Assembly (NCBI GenBank): GCA_017647785.1
Contig: JAGCJW010000011.1
Span: forward strand, 1-59,714
Origin: Bacteroidales bacterium
Lineage (GTDB): Bacteria > Bacteroidota > Bacteroidia > Bacteroidales > P3
Length of the DNA: 59,714 nt
Direction: 5' to 3'
Shown here: one piece after another, positions 36,177-45,671 of the stretch
Position numbering within the stretch: position 1 is the stretch's first letter
Layout: each line of letters starts with the position of its first letter
Position numbers and translations under genes: made by a program
Notes under the pieces: generated by a model
The model's input: only the letters and a program-made list of their open reading frames with translations
What the model was told of the DNA's origin: nothing
The model's database searches: none

Positions 36177-36270
36177 AATCAAAGAATTAATTTTCTAAAT
36201 CAAAGAATTAATTTTTTTATTTAAAGAATTAATTTTCTAAATCAAAGAATTAATATTCATATTCAAAGAT
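36177..36270. repeat. 21-bp AT-rich tandem repeat between valS and rnr
   Basis: Five imperfect units of about 21 bp (AATCAAAGAATTAATTTTCT and variants) fill the gap between the divergent genes valS and rnr. The rnr promoter begins directly after the last unit. Confidence 0.7.
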
Positions 36271-36276
36271 TATTTT

Positions 36277-36284
36277 TATATTTG
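36277..36284 (+). promoter_or_regulatory. promoter -7 of the rnr-purD-thyA-folA run
   Basis: TATATTTG, 21 bp before the rnr ATG. No clear -33 TTG is seen; the region is occupied by the tandem repeat. Confidence 0.55.
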
Positions 36285-36304
36285 CAAAGGAAAATACTAA
36301 TGTT

Positions 36305-38452
36305 ATGGTTGATAAAAATAAGCAAAACTCTGAATTTAAAACTTCTATACTTAAAATATTTGCTTTAAATCCGAATTCGTCATTTAATTATAAACAAGTG
36401 TCTTCTCGTCTTGGTTTTTCAGATAAAGCAAGCAAGCAAATGGTTATGAATTATTTGAAATCAATGAAAGAAGAAGATATTATTTTAGAAGCGACTCAAG
36501 GTAAATACAAATTAAATCCCGTATATATCACAAGTAATGTTTTGCCTAAACATTACATCATAGGAACTGTTGATATGAAACAAACGGGTAAAGCTTATGT
36601 TTTGGTAGATGAAGGAGAAGATATTTATATTTCTCATAATAATACTTATCACGCATTACATGGCGATAAGGTAAAGGTTTATCTTTTCCCTCAACGTAAA
36701 AATAGAAAGAGAGAAGGACAGATTGTAGAGATAATAGAAAGGGCTAAAACAAGTTTTGTGGGAATTATGGAAATGCATGGTAGATATGCTTTTGTAATTC
36801 CTGATTCTTCTTTTATGCCTGTTGATATTTTTATTCCATTAGATTGTGCTTCAACTGCGAAAAATGGAGATAAAGTTTTGGCAGAAATCACCGAGTGGCC
36901 AGATAGTGCAAACAATCCTTTTGGAAAGATTGTTAAAGTCTTAGGAAAACCGGGTGATAACAATGTTGAAATGCAATCAATTTTATCTGAGTTTGATTTT
37001 CCTTTATTCTTCCCTGCTGCAACTGAAAAAGAAGCAGAAGAAATAGAAATAGAATTGCCAAAATCGGAAATAAAGAAAAGGAAAGATTGCAGAAATCGTG
37101 TTACATTTACTATAGACCCAGATGATGCTAAGGACTTTGATGACGCATTGTCACTTGAAACTTTAGATAATGGTAATTATGAAGTTGGAGTTCACATAGC
37201 AGACGTTAGTTACTATGTAAGACAAGGAGGAGAAATAGATAAACAAGCCTTTGAGAGAGGAACATCGGTTTATTTAGTAGATAGAACAATACCAATGCTA
37301 CCAGAAAAATTGTGTAATGGCGTTTGTTCGCTACGTCAAGATGAAGAAAAATTCTGTTTTTCAGTAATCTTTGAAATGAATCCTAATGCGGAAATAGTAT
37401 CTCAATGGATAGGAAAAACAGTTATTAAGTCTAATAGAAGATTTACTTATCAAGAAGCTCAAAAGGTAATAGAGGGAAAACAAGGAGAGTATAGTGAATA
37501 CATTTTGCCTTTATGGAATTTGGCTGAAATAATGCGAAACAAAAGGTTTAAGGCAGGAGCGATAAACTTTGAAAGCGAAGAAGTAAAATTCCATTTAGAT
37601 GAGAATGCAAAACCAATAGGGGTTTACGTCAAAGAATCTAAAGAAGCGAATTGGTTAATAGAAGAGTTTATGCTATTGGCTAATAGAAAAGTTGCTGAAT
37701 TTATAGGAAAACAAAAACAAAAAAATAAAGCTAAAACCTTTGTATATAGAGTACACGATGAACCAAATGAAGAAAAGATAAATGTATTTAAGGAATTTAT
37801 AGGTAAATTAGGCTATACAATCAATAATAAAAGTCGTAGTAGTTTAGCGAAAAGCTTTAATGCATTATTTGAAAAAATAAATGGTAAAGGCGAACAAACT
37901 ATGATTAATATGATTGCCTTACGTACAATGAGTAAGGCTTTTTATACAACAGATAATATAGGACACTATGGCTTAGGTTTCTCATATTACACACATTTTA
38001 CTTCTCCTATAAGACGTTATCCTGATTTAATGGTTCATAGATTATTGGAATTGTATCTTGAAGACAAACCAAGTGTAAACAAAGAGGTATTTGAAGAAAG
38101 ATGTGAGCATTGTTCTGTAATGGAAAGAAAAGCTGCAGAAGCAGAAAGAATGAGTGTGAAATACAAACAAGCAGAATACTTATCTGATAAAGTAGGAAAG
38201 ATTTTTGAGGGAGTTATATCTGGAGTTAGCAAATGGGGACTTTATGTTTTATTAGATGAAAGTAAATGCGAAGGATTAGTGCCTATAAGAACAATTGATG
38301 ATGATTTTTATGCATTAGATGAAGATAATTTCAGATATGTAGGAAAGAATACAGGTAGGGTTTATCAATTAGGAACTAAAGTGAAAATAAAAATAGAGAA
38401 TGTCAATATGATGAAAAAGCAAATGGACTTCTCAATAGTAAAAGAAAAATAA
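36305..38452 (+). CDS. rnr: ribonuclease R
   Basis: A 715-aa 3'-5' exoribonuclease. It has an N-terminal winged-helix segment (FNYKQVSSRLGFSD), cold-shock domains, the RNB domain with DPDDAKDFDDALSLE (metal-binding Asp residues), and a C-terminal S1 domain (FEGVISGVSKWGLYVLLDE). It degrades structured RNA. purD follows after 12 bp. Confidence 0.97.
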   Translation: MVDKNKQNSEFKTSILKIFALNPNSSFNYKQVSSRLGFSDKASKQMVMNYLKSMKEEDIILEATQGKYKLNPVYITSNVLPKHYIIGTVDMKQTGKAYVLVDEGEDIYISHNNTYHALHGDKVKVYLFPQRKNRKREGQIVEIIERAKTSFVGIMEMHGRYAFVIPDSSFMPVDIFIPLDCASTAKNGDKVLAEITEWPDSANNPFGKIVKVLGKPGDNNVEMQSILSEFDFPLFFPAATEKEAEEIEIELPKSEIKKRKDCRNRVTFTIDPDDAKDFDDALSLETLDNGNYEVGVHIADVSYYVRQGGEIDKQAFERGTSVYLVDRTIPMLPEKLCNGVCSLRQDEEKFCFSVIFEMNPNAEIVSQWIGKTVIKSNRRFTYQEAQKVIEGKQGEYSEYILPLWNLAEIMRNKRFKAGAINFESEEVKFHLDENAKPIGVYVKESKEANWLIEEFMLLANRKVAEFIGKQKQKNKAKTFVYRVHDEPNEEKINVFKEFIGKLGYTINNKSRSSLAKSFNALFEKINGKGEQTMINMIALRTMSKAFYTTDNIGHYGLGFSYYTHFTSPIRRYPDLMVHRLLELYLEDKPSVNKEVFEERCEHCSVMERKAAEAERMSVKYKQAEYLSDKVGKIFEGVISGVSKWGLYVLLDESKCEGLVPIRTIDDDFYALDEDNFRYVGKNTGRVYQLGTKVKIKIENVNMMKKQMDFSIVKEK

Positions 38453-38464
38453 AAAATAAGGTAT

Positions 38465-39751
38465 ATGAAAATATTATTGTTAGGCTCAGGAGCGAGAGAG
38501 CATGCTATTGCAAAAAAAATAGTTGAAAGTAAAAAAACAACAGAATTAATAGTTTCTCCAGGTAATGTAGGAATAAGTCAAATAGCAAAATGTGTTAATT
38601 TATCATCTGATAACGAAGCAATAAAACAATATATAATAGATAATAATATAGATATGCTTGTTGTGGGTAATGAACAACCTTTAGCAGATGGTATATCTGA
38701 TTGTTTATATGCTGATGATAGAACAAAAAATCTAATGGTTATAGGACCAAAACAAAAGGGCGCAACATTGGAATCAAGCAAGGATTTTGCAAAAGACTTT
38801 ATGGTAAGACATGATATCCCTACTGCAAGATATAAATCTTTTGGGAAAGATGAATTAGAACAAGCAATAGATTTCTTAAGAACACTTTCTGCACCATATG
38901 TTTTAAAAGCAGATGGATTAGCAGCAGGAAAAGGGGTTGTGATAAGCCAAACATTAGAAGAAGCAGAAGCAGAATTAAAAGAAATGCTTGCTAATGCAAA
39001 ATTTGGTAAAGCTTCAGAAAAGGTTGTTATAGAAGAATTTTTAACAGGTATAGAATGTAGTGTTTTTGTGCTTACAGACGGAAAGAATTATTGTATATTA
39101 CCAGAGGCAAAAGACTATAAAAGAATAGGAGAGGGCGACACAGGATTGAATACAGGTGGAATGGGAAGTATTTCTCCAGTAAATTTTGCAACAAAAGAGT
39201 TCTTGGAAAAAGTAGAAACAAGAATTATAAAACCAACCATAGAAGGTTTACAAAAAGATGAAATAGAATACAAAGGATTTATCTTTATAGGTCTGATGAG
39301 CGTAGAAGGAGATCCTTATGTTATTGAATACAATGTAAGAATGGGGGACCCTGAAACAGAAAGTGTGTTTCCAAGAATAGAATCTGATATAGTAGAGGCT
39401 TTTGAGTTAGTTGTAAAAGAGAGATTAAATGAATACGAATTAAAAGTTTCTGAAAAAGTTTGCACAACCGTATTCTTGGTTTCAAAAGGTTATCCAGAAG
39501 ATTATGAAAAAGGAAAACTTATGACAGGATTAGACCAAGTTGTGGATTGTAATCTATTCCATGCAGGAACAAAAGCAGGAGAAGGAGAACAAATACTTAC
39601 ATCAGGAGGAAGAGTTATTGCGATTTCTTGTTTTGGCTCATCAATGCAAGAGGCATTAAATAAGTGTTACGAAAATATAGAAAAGATAGATTTTGAAGGA
39701 AAGACGTTTAGAAGGGATATTGGTAAGGATTTAATGAATATGGAGGCGTAA
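38465..39751 (+). CDS. purD: phosphoribosylamine-glycine ligase
   Basis: A 428-aa GARS, second step of purine synthesis. LLLGSGAREHAIA is the N-terminal motif, the ATP-grasp domain has VLKADGLAAGKGVVI, and NVRMGDPETE contributes metal ligands. It ends 3 bp before thyA. Confidence 0.98.
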   Translation: MKILLLGSGAREHAIAKKIVESKKTTELIVSPGNVGISQIAKCVNLSSDNEAIKQYIIDNNIDMLVVGNEQPLADGISDCLYADDRTKNLMVIGPKQKGATLESSKDFAKDFMVRHDIPTARYKSFGKDELEQAIDFLRTLSAPYVLKADGLAAGKGVVISQTLEEAEAELKEMLANAKFGKASEKVVIEEFLTGIECSVFVLTDGKNYCILPEAKDYKRIGEGDTGLNTGGMGSISPVNFATKEFLEKVETRIIKPTIEGLQKDEIEYKGFIFIGLMSVEGDPYVIEYNVRMGDPETESVFPRIESDIVEAFELVVKERLNEYELKVSEKVCTTVFLVSKGYPEDYEKGKLMTGLDQVVDCNLFHAGTKAGEGEQILTSGGRVIAISCFGSSMQEALNKCYENIEKIDFEGKTFRRDIGKDLMNMEA

Positions 39752-39754
39752 GGA

Positions 39755-40549
39755 ATGAAACAATATTTAGATTTACTTTCTCATATATTAGAGAATGGTA
39801 ACGAGAAAACAGATAGAACAGGAACAGGAACAAAATCTGTTTTTGGTTATCAAATGAGATTTGATTTGCAAAAAGGCTTTCCTTTGCTTACAACAAAGAA
39901 ACTTCACACCCGTTCTATATTTCATGAGTTACTTTGGTTCTTAAAAGGCGATACAAACATAAAATATCTTCACGATAATAAAGTAACAATTTGGGATGAG
40001 TGGGCAGACGAAAACGGAGATTTAGGTCCTGTTTACGGAAAGCAATGGAGAGCGTGGCAAGGAGTAGACGGAAAAATCACAGACCAAATTTCGCAACTTA
40101 TTCATCAAATAAAAAATACACCAGATAGTAGAAGAATGCTTGTAAGTGCTTGGAACGTAGGCGAAGTTGAGCAAATGGCATTGCCTCCTTGTCATATAGT
40201 TTTTCAGTTCTATGTAGCAAATGGTAAATTGTCTTGTCAGCTTTATCAAAGAAGTGCAGATGTGTTTTTGGGTGTACCGTTTAATATAGCATCTTATGCT
40301 TTGCTTACAGCGATGATTGCACAAGTATGTGATTTAGAACCGGGAGAATTTATCCATACTTTGGGAGATGCTCATCTTTATTCAAATCACCTTGACCAAG
40401 CAAGACTTCAATTAAGCAGAACACCATACGAATTGCCTAAATTAGTGCTTAACCCTGATGTAAAGGATATTTTTGATTTCACTTACGAGGATATAAAAAT
40501 AGAAAACTATGTTTCACACCCACATATTAAAGCGGAGGTTGCAGTATGA
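39755..40549 (+). CDS. thyA: thymidylate synthase
   Basis: A 264-aa ThyA that methylates dUMP to dTMP with methylene-tetrahydrofolate. The active-site Cys is in [30 protein letters not shown] is the conserved dUMP-binding segment. A GGAGG site lies 8 bp upstream (39742-39746). It overlaps folA by 4 bp (ATGA), coupling translation with the enzyme that regenerates its folate. Confidence 0.99.
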   Translation: MKQYLDLLSHILENGNEKTDRTGTGTKSVFGYQMRFDLQKGFPLLTTKKLHTRSIFHELLWFLKGDTNIKYLHDNKVTIWDEWADENGDLGPVYGKQWRAWQGVDGKITDQISQLIHQIKNTPDSRRMLVSAWNVGEVEQMALPPCHIVFQFYVANGKLSCQLYQRSADVFLGVPFNIASYALLTAMIAQVCDLEPGEFIHTLGDAHLYSNHLDQARLQLSRTPYELPKLVLNPDVKDIFDFTYEDIKIENYVSHPHIKAEVAV

Positions 40550-41034
40550 TTAGTTTGATTGTAGCGATTGCTCAAAATAATGCAATAGGTAAGGATAATG
40601 ATTTACTATGGCATTTGAGTGAGGATTTAAAATATTTTAAAAAAACAACGAATGAAAGAACTGTTGTAATGGGGCGTAAAACTTGGGAAAGTTTGCCTTT
40701 TAAACCGTTGAAGAATCGCAGAAATATCGTTGTTTCTTCGCAAAAGTATTATCATATTGAGGGTGCGGAGTTATTTGATGATGTCAATAAGGTGTTGGAG
40801 GCTTTGAAAGAAGAAAAAGATGAGGTGTTTTGTATTGGTGGAGCAAGTCTTTACAAAGCTTTGTTGCCTAAGGCAGATAAATTATATGTTACAAGAGTCT
40901 ATAAAGACTTTGAAGCAGATGTGTTTTTCCCTGAGATTGATGAACAAAAATGGGAAATAAAACGTCTTTCTCCAATGTTGTATGACCAAAAGGAGGATTT
41001 GAGTTTTAGATTTGAAGTTTGGGAAAAGAAATAG
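40546..41034 (+). CDS. folA: dihydrofolate reductase
   Basis: A 162-aa [40 protein letters not shown] and [15 protein letters not shown] are the family motifs. GGAGG stands 7 bp before the ATG. It works directly with ThyA, whose gene it overlaps. Confidence 0.98.
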   Translation: MISLIVAIAQNNAIGKDNDLLWHLSEDLKYFKKTTNERTVVMGRKTWESLPFKPLKNRRNIVVSSQKYYHIEGAELFDDVNKVLEALKEEKDEVFCIGGASLYKALLPKADKLYVTRVYKDFEADVFFPEIDEQKWEIKRLSPMLYDQKEDLSFRFEVWEKK

Positions 41035-41036
41035 AA

Positions 41037-42116
41037 TTAAATCATAAGTTCAAGAGCTATTCTATCGTTGAGAAGCCAAGGAGTTTTAAACAATTCTTTG
41101 GCTTTTTCTTTTTGTTTCTTAAAATGAGAGAAATATTGTGGAAAATTATTTTCAATATACTTTGAGTCTATGCCTTCTTTCGTACGAAGCGAAAGCATAA
41201 TGTATTCATTGTATTTGTCTTTTTCTGAAAGAATTTCGGTAAAAGGCTCTATATTGTTTTCTATGTTAGAGATATATTGCTCAATGTTTTCAGGATTCCA
41301 CGAGCGTGAAGAAATATTGAAAGAATGTGCTGCTGCACCTAAGCCGATGTACTCTTCTGTTCTCCAATATGCAGAGTTGTGTTTGCTTTTAAATCCTTTT
41401 TTGCAATAGTTTGAAATCTCATAATGCTCAAAGCCTGCTTGCGTTAAATAACTCTCTGTTTTATTAAATTGAATGACTGAATCATTTTCGCAAGGCAAAG
41501 AAATAATTTTTTTATTGACTAATTTATCAAGCATAGTCCCTTCTTCGCGTGTGAGAGAGTAACAAGAGATGTGTTCTGTCTGCAATTCCACCGCTTTTTC
41601 TAAGTTTTTCTCCCATTTCTCTAAGGTCATATTTGGAAGATTGAACATAAGGTCAAAGCTAATGTTTGAAAAACCGATTTTTCTTGAAAGTTCTATGGCG
41701 TTAATCGCTGTTTGCGAGGAGTGTCTTCGGTTTAAAAGTCTTAAATCCTCGTTATTAAAACTTTGTATTCCATAGGAAATTCTATTAAATCCTAATTTTA
41801 AAAGGTGTTCTAAAAGTTCGGAATTTGCGTCTTCTGGGTTCGCTTCTATTGTTACTTCTTCTAAGAGAGTTAAGTCAAAATTTTGTCTTAGTGCTATAAT
41901 GATTTCTTCTAATTGTTCTTTATTCAAGCAAGTTGGTGTGCCTCCTCCAAAGTATAGTGTTTTGATTGGCGAGGAAAGATAGGTGTTGCGCTTTTCAATT
42001 TCTTTAATTAATGTCTTTATGTAATTGTCTTTGCTTTTTTTTGTGGCAATAGAATAAAAATTGCAATAGATACACTTTTGTGTACAGTAAGGAATGTGAA
42101 TGTAAATGCCTGACAT
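41037..42116 (-). CDS. hemW: HemW-type radical SAM heme chaperone
   Basis: A 359-aa radical SAM protein. PYCTQKCIYCNFYS has the CxxxCxxC cluster motif with F rather than a further Cys, as in HemW and unlike HemN. YFGGGTPTCL and the C-terminal HemN_C-like region follow. HemW carries heme to membrane proteins. It starts at the stop codon of the histidine kinase gene (1 bp overlap). Confidence 0.93.
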   Translation of the reverse strand: MSGIYIHIPYCTQKCIYCNFYSIATKKSKDNYIKTLIKEIEKRNTYLSSPIKTLYFGGGTPTCLNKEQLEEIIIALRQNFDLTLLEEVTIEANPEDANSELLEHLLKLGFNRISYGIQSFNNEDLRLLNRRHSSQTAINAIELSRKIGFSNISFDLMFNLPNMTLEKWEKNLEKAVELQTEHISCYSLTREEGTMLDKLVNKKIISLPCENDSVIQFNKTESYLTQAGFEHYEISNYCKKGFKSKHNSAYWRTEEYIGLGAAAHSFNISSRSWNPENIEQYISNIENNIEPFTEILSEKDKYNEYIMLSLRTKEGIDSKYIENNFPQYFSHFKKQKEKAKELFKTPWLLNDRIALELMI

Positions 42117-43618
42117 TATATTTCTTTTTTAAGAATAATTCTAAATGTACTTCCTTTTCCAAGAGAAGATTGTTTTACAAAGACCTTTCCTTTGTGATAT
42201 TCCTCTATTATTCTTTTTACAAGAGATAACCCCATTCCCCAACCTCTTTCTTTGGTTGTATATCCAGGGTAGAAAATCTTTTTGAAATCCCTTTTTAAAA
42301 TCCCTTTTCCTGTATCGCTTACATCTATATATATTTTTTTATTGTCGCTTTTCATTTCTATTGTCAAATCTCCAATGCCACTCATCGCATCTATAGCATT
42401 TTTTATAAGGTTTTCTAATGCCCATTCAAATAAATGCTGGTTTAATTCAATGTTAATTTGTTCGTGCTGTGGTAGTATAATATTGTAATTTACTTTTTTA
42501 GAGGTACGAGTTTTGATGTAATCAATAGAATTTGCAACTACATTAACAATATCAAGACTTATTTTTTTAGGGGTTTTGCCAACTTGTGAAAATCTTTGAG
42601 TAATTACGTTTAGTTTGTCAATATCTTTTGTAAGTTCATTACAAACCATTTCGTTTTCAGGGTTCAGTTTAAGATATTCTACCCAAGCAAGTAAAGATGA
42701 GATAGGGGTTCCAAGTTGATGGGCAGTTTCTTTGTTTAGACCAATCCAAATAGAATTTTGTTCTGCATTTTTCGTGATTTTAAGTAATTGGAAAATCAAT
42801 ATTGCAAAAATTATAATCAAAAGAGTAAGTATAGGAGGGTAGTATCTTAAAAAAGTTAAGAAAGTAGGACTTTCATAGAATATCTTGGCATTAGGATAAT
42901 TAGGTAGATTTATACTAATATAATTATTAGAGGATTCCATGTCGTCAAGAGTCTTATTTAAGATTTTGCTATGTAAAAGCTTCTTGTCTATATTTCCATG
43001 AGCTATGATATTCGTTCTACTACTATCAGTTATGATGACAGGAATGGAAATTGAATTATTTACAATTTCAGTAAGGAAATCGTATGTGAGATAATACAGT
43101 GTGTTTTTTAAATTAGAATACACTAAACTCTCAGTGTAGTAAAGTTTAAACTTAATGTCGCTTGCGGTATATTCTATTGGAGGATTTTTTGAAAATGATT
43201 CTAATAAATCGTCTTTTAAAATTGTTTGATTTTTATCTATGTCAATGTTTTGAAAAAGTAAAATATTGTTGAATTCATCTGTAATGATAACAGGTATAGT
43301 TCTGTTATGAGATATGAAATCATAGTAAAAATTAAGTTCGCTATCAAGAGGTTGTGAGAGAATGTACTTGTGTGCAGCAACGAATTGCTCTAATTTGTGA
43401 TGTTCATCTATTGCTAAATTGTCAAAAAAGTCTTTTACATTATCTAATACTTCTATTTTTCGGCTCACTGCATTGGCCCAAATTTTTATCTTTTTTATTT
43501 CATCATTACGAATATGAGTAACTGTATTGTGAATAAAGAAAAGGAATGTTAGCATTAAAGCAATGCCTAAAAATAAAAGTATCCACGTTATTTTATAATT
43601 GTATCCTCTGTTTTTCAT
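42116..43618 (-). CDS. membrane sensor histidine kinase
   Basis: A 500-aa protein. Two membrane segments (~11-30 and ~261-281) enclose a periplasmic sensor of about 230 residues without a recognised fold. The H-box KETAHQLGTPISSLLAWVEY (~305), N-box ENLIKNAIDAM, G1 DTGKGI and G2 GWGMGLSLVKRI make a complete HisKA/HATPase kinase. There is no response regulator next to it. The -7 box TATATTTG lies at 43644-43637. Confidence 0.93.
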   Translation of the reverse strand: MKNRGYNYKITWILLFLGIALMLTFLFFIHNTVTHIRNDEIKKIKIWANAVSRKIEVLDNVKDFFDNLAIDEHHKLEQFVAAHKYILSQPLDSELNFYYDFISHNRTIPVIITDEFNNILLFQNIDIDKNQTILKDDLLESFSKNPPIEYTASDIKFKLYYTESLVYSNLKNTLYYLTYDFLTEIVNNSISIPVIITDSSRTNIIAHGNIDKKLLHSKILNKTLDDMESSNNYISINLPNYPNAKIFYESPTFLTFLRYYPPILTLLIIIFAILIFQLLKITKNAEQNSIWIGLNKETAHQLGTPISSLLAWVEYLKLNPENEMVCNELTKDIDKLNVITQRFSQVGKTPKKISLDIVNVVANSIDYIKTRTSKKVNYNIILPQHEQINIELNQHLFEWALENLIKNAIDAMSGIGDLTIEMKSDNKKIYIDVSDTGKGILKRDFKKIFYPGYTTKERGWGMGLSLVKRIIEEYHKGKVFVKQSSLGKGSTFRIILKKEI

Positions 43619-43636
43619 ATCAAGAAAAATTTACTG

Positions 43637-43703
43637 CAAATATACCTATGTTTTTTTATTTAAAAGATAAATTTTTGTCATATTGTTTTTTTTTGTAATT
43701 TTG
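43637..43703. promoter_or_regulatory. divergent promoters of the kinase gene and dapA
   Basis: Leftward: TATATTTG (43644-43637). Rightward: TTTG (43674-43677), 18 bp, TAATTTTG (43696-43703), starting shortly before the dapA ATG at 43731. Confidence 0.65.
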
Positions 43704-43730
43704 ACAAATTATTATTATATAGAAAAGGAT

Positions 43731-44633
43731 ATGAAAAAATTTGATATACAAGGAACAGGTGTAGCTTTAGTAACACCTTTCTACAAACAAGGTAATGTGG
43801 ATTTTACCTCTTATGAAAAATTGATAAATCACGTTATAGAAGGTGGTGTGGATTATTTAGTATGTATGGGAACTACATCAGAATATCCTACACTTAATCA
43901 ACAAGAAATTATGGCTTGTGTGGATTTTGCTATTGATGTAAATGCGAGTAGAGTACCTATCGTTTTAGGAATGGGTGGTAATGATACAAGACTTTTGATA
44001 GACACAATAAAAAAGACTGACTTAACAAATATATCTGCAATTCTATCTGTAACACCTTATTACAATAAACCTGGTCAAAAAGGTATTTATGCACATTACA
44101 AAGCTGTAGCAGAAGCATCTCCTGTGCCTGTAATTCTTTACAATGTTCCTGGAAGAACAGGAGTGAATATAAATGCAGACACATGTTTACAATTAGCAAA
44201 TGACTTTCCTAATATAATAGGTATAAAAGAAGCTTCTGGAAATATTATGCAATGCATGGAAATTTTGGCTAATAAACCAAGTAATTTTACGGTAGTTTCT
44301 GGAGAAGATGCTTTAGTTATGCCTTTAATGGCTTTGGGTATGCAAGGTGTTATTTCAGTAACAGCAAATGCTTTACCTCAACAAATGAGTGAAATGGTTA
44401 ATTATTGTTTAAAATCTAATTTCAAAAAAGCAAAAATAGTACACGAAGATTTATTACCATTTTCAAAAGCTATTTTTGAAGAAGGAAATCCTGTTGGAAT
44501 AAAAGCTGCCTTAGAAATACTTGGTGTTTGTCAAAACAATCTACGCTTACCTTTGGTTAAAAGTAGTAAACAATTGTATTCAAAAATTCAAACAATTGTA
44601 AATAATATTCAATCGAATAATAATCAAAAATAA
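43731..44633 (+). CDS. dapA: 4-hydroxy-tetrahydrodipicolinate synthase
   Basis: A 300-aa DapA, first committed step of lysine/diaminopimelate synthesis. It has GTGVALVTPF, the CMGTTSEYPTL phosphate-binding motif, YYNKPGQKGIYAHY with the catalytic Tyr, and IGIKEASGN with the Schiff-base Lys. The ATG at 43731 is used because upstream in-frame codons cover the promoter. fbaA follows 8 bp later. Confidence 0.97.
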   Translation: MKKFDIQGTGVALVTPFYKQGNVDFTSYEKLINHVIEGGVDYLVCMGTTSEYPTLNQQEIMACVDFAIDVNASRVPIVLGMGGNDTRLLIDTIKKTDLTNISAILSVTPYYNKPGQKGIYAHYKAVAEASPVPVILYNVPGRTGVNINADTCLQLANDFPNIIGIKEASGNIMQCMEILANKPSNFTVVSGEDALVMPLMALGMQGVISVTANALPQQMSEMVNYCLKSNFKKAKIVHEDLLPFSKAIFEEGNPVGIKAALEILGVCQNNLRLPLVKSSKQLYSKIQTIVNNIQSNNNQK

Positions 44634-44641
44634 ATAATACA

Positions 44642-45634
44642 ATGGTAAATTATAAAGATTTGGGTTTGGTAAATTCAAGAGAGATATTTGCCAAAGCAAT
44701 GCAAGGAGGCTATGCTATTCCTGCATTTAACTTTAATAATATGGAACAATTGCAAGCAATTATTCAAGCTTGCGTAGCACAAAAAAGTCCTGTAATTCTT
44801 CAGGTGTCTCAAGGAGCAAGAAAATATGCTAATCAGACTATGTTACGTTATATGGCACAAGGTGCAGTTGAGTATGCAAAGGAATTAGGCTGTGAAATTC
44901 CAATTGTTTTGCACTTAGACCATGGCGATAGTTTTGAGCTTTGTAAATCTTGTATTGAATACGGATTCTCTTCTGTTATGATAGATGGCTCTCACCTTCC
45001 ATACGAAGAAAATGTCGCTCTTACAAAGAAAGTAGTTGATTATGCTCATCAATACGATGTAACAGTAGAAGGAGAATTAGGAGTATTGGCAGGAGTAGAA
45101 GACGAGGTTTCTGCAGAACATAGCACATATACAAAAGCAGAAGATGTGGAAGATTTTGTAAAGAAAACAGGAGTTGATTCATTAGCAATATCTATTGGAA
45201 CATCTCATGGAGCAAATAAATTCCGTCCTGAACAATGTACAAGAAATGAAGACGGTGTTCTTATCCCACCGCCATTGCGTTTCGACATATTGGCAGAAAT
45301 AGAAAAGAGAATACCAGGATTCCCTATCGTTCTTCACGGTTCTTCATCTGTTCCACAAGATCAAGTTGCAATAGTAAACAAATATGGTGGTGCAATGAAA
45401 GATGCAATCGGTATTCCAGAAGAACAATTACGCCAAGCAGCAAAATCAGCAGTTTGTAAAGTGAATATTGACTCTGATGGACGTATTGTGATGACTGCAG
45501 CCGTAAGACAAGTTTTAGCAGAAAAGCCTGCTGAATTTGACCCAAGAAAATATTTAGGACCAGCAAGAGATAATTTGAAAGCATTGTATGAACACAAAAT
45601 AGTAAATGTGTTAGGATCTGCTCAAAGGGTATAA
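44642..45634 (+). CDS. fba: class II fructose-bisphosphate aldolase
   Basis: A 330-aa zinc-dependent aldolase. Zn ligands lie in LHLDHGDS, and at VLHGSSSVP; the DGSHLPYEEN and SAEHSTYTKAEDVEDF segments are typical of the longer class II form. A glycolysis/gluconeogenesis enzyme. 37 bp separate it from the next gene, with no terminator seen. Confidence 0.97.
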   Translation: MVNYKDLGLVNSREIFAKAMQGGYAIPAFNFNNMEQLQAIIQACVAQKSPVILQVSQGARKYANQTMLRYMAQGAVEYAKELGCEIPIVLHLDHGDSFELCKSCIEYGFSSVMIDGSHLPYEENVALTKKVVDYAHQYDVTVEGELGVLAGVEDEVSAEHSTYTKAEDVEDFVKKTGVDSLAISIGTSHGANKFRPEQCTRNEDGVLIPPPLRFDILAEIEKRIPGFPIVLHGSSSVPQDQVAIVNKYGGAMKDAIGIPEEQLRQAAKSAVCKVNIDSDGRIVMTAAVRQVLAEKPAEFDPRKYLGPARDNLKALYEHKIVNVLGSAQRV

Positions 45635-45671
45635 AAACATAAAATATTTTAATAACAAAAATAAAATAGTT

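Noticed and set aside
36114..36182. 23 extra N-terminal codons of valS
   Set aside because: They span a minus-strand TATCTTTG promoter box and encode a hydrophobic stretch foreign to ValRS.
43683..43730. Upstream extension of dapA
   Set aside because: The 16 extra codons cover TAATTTTG, the likely promoter; DapA homology begins right after the ATG at 43731.
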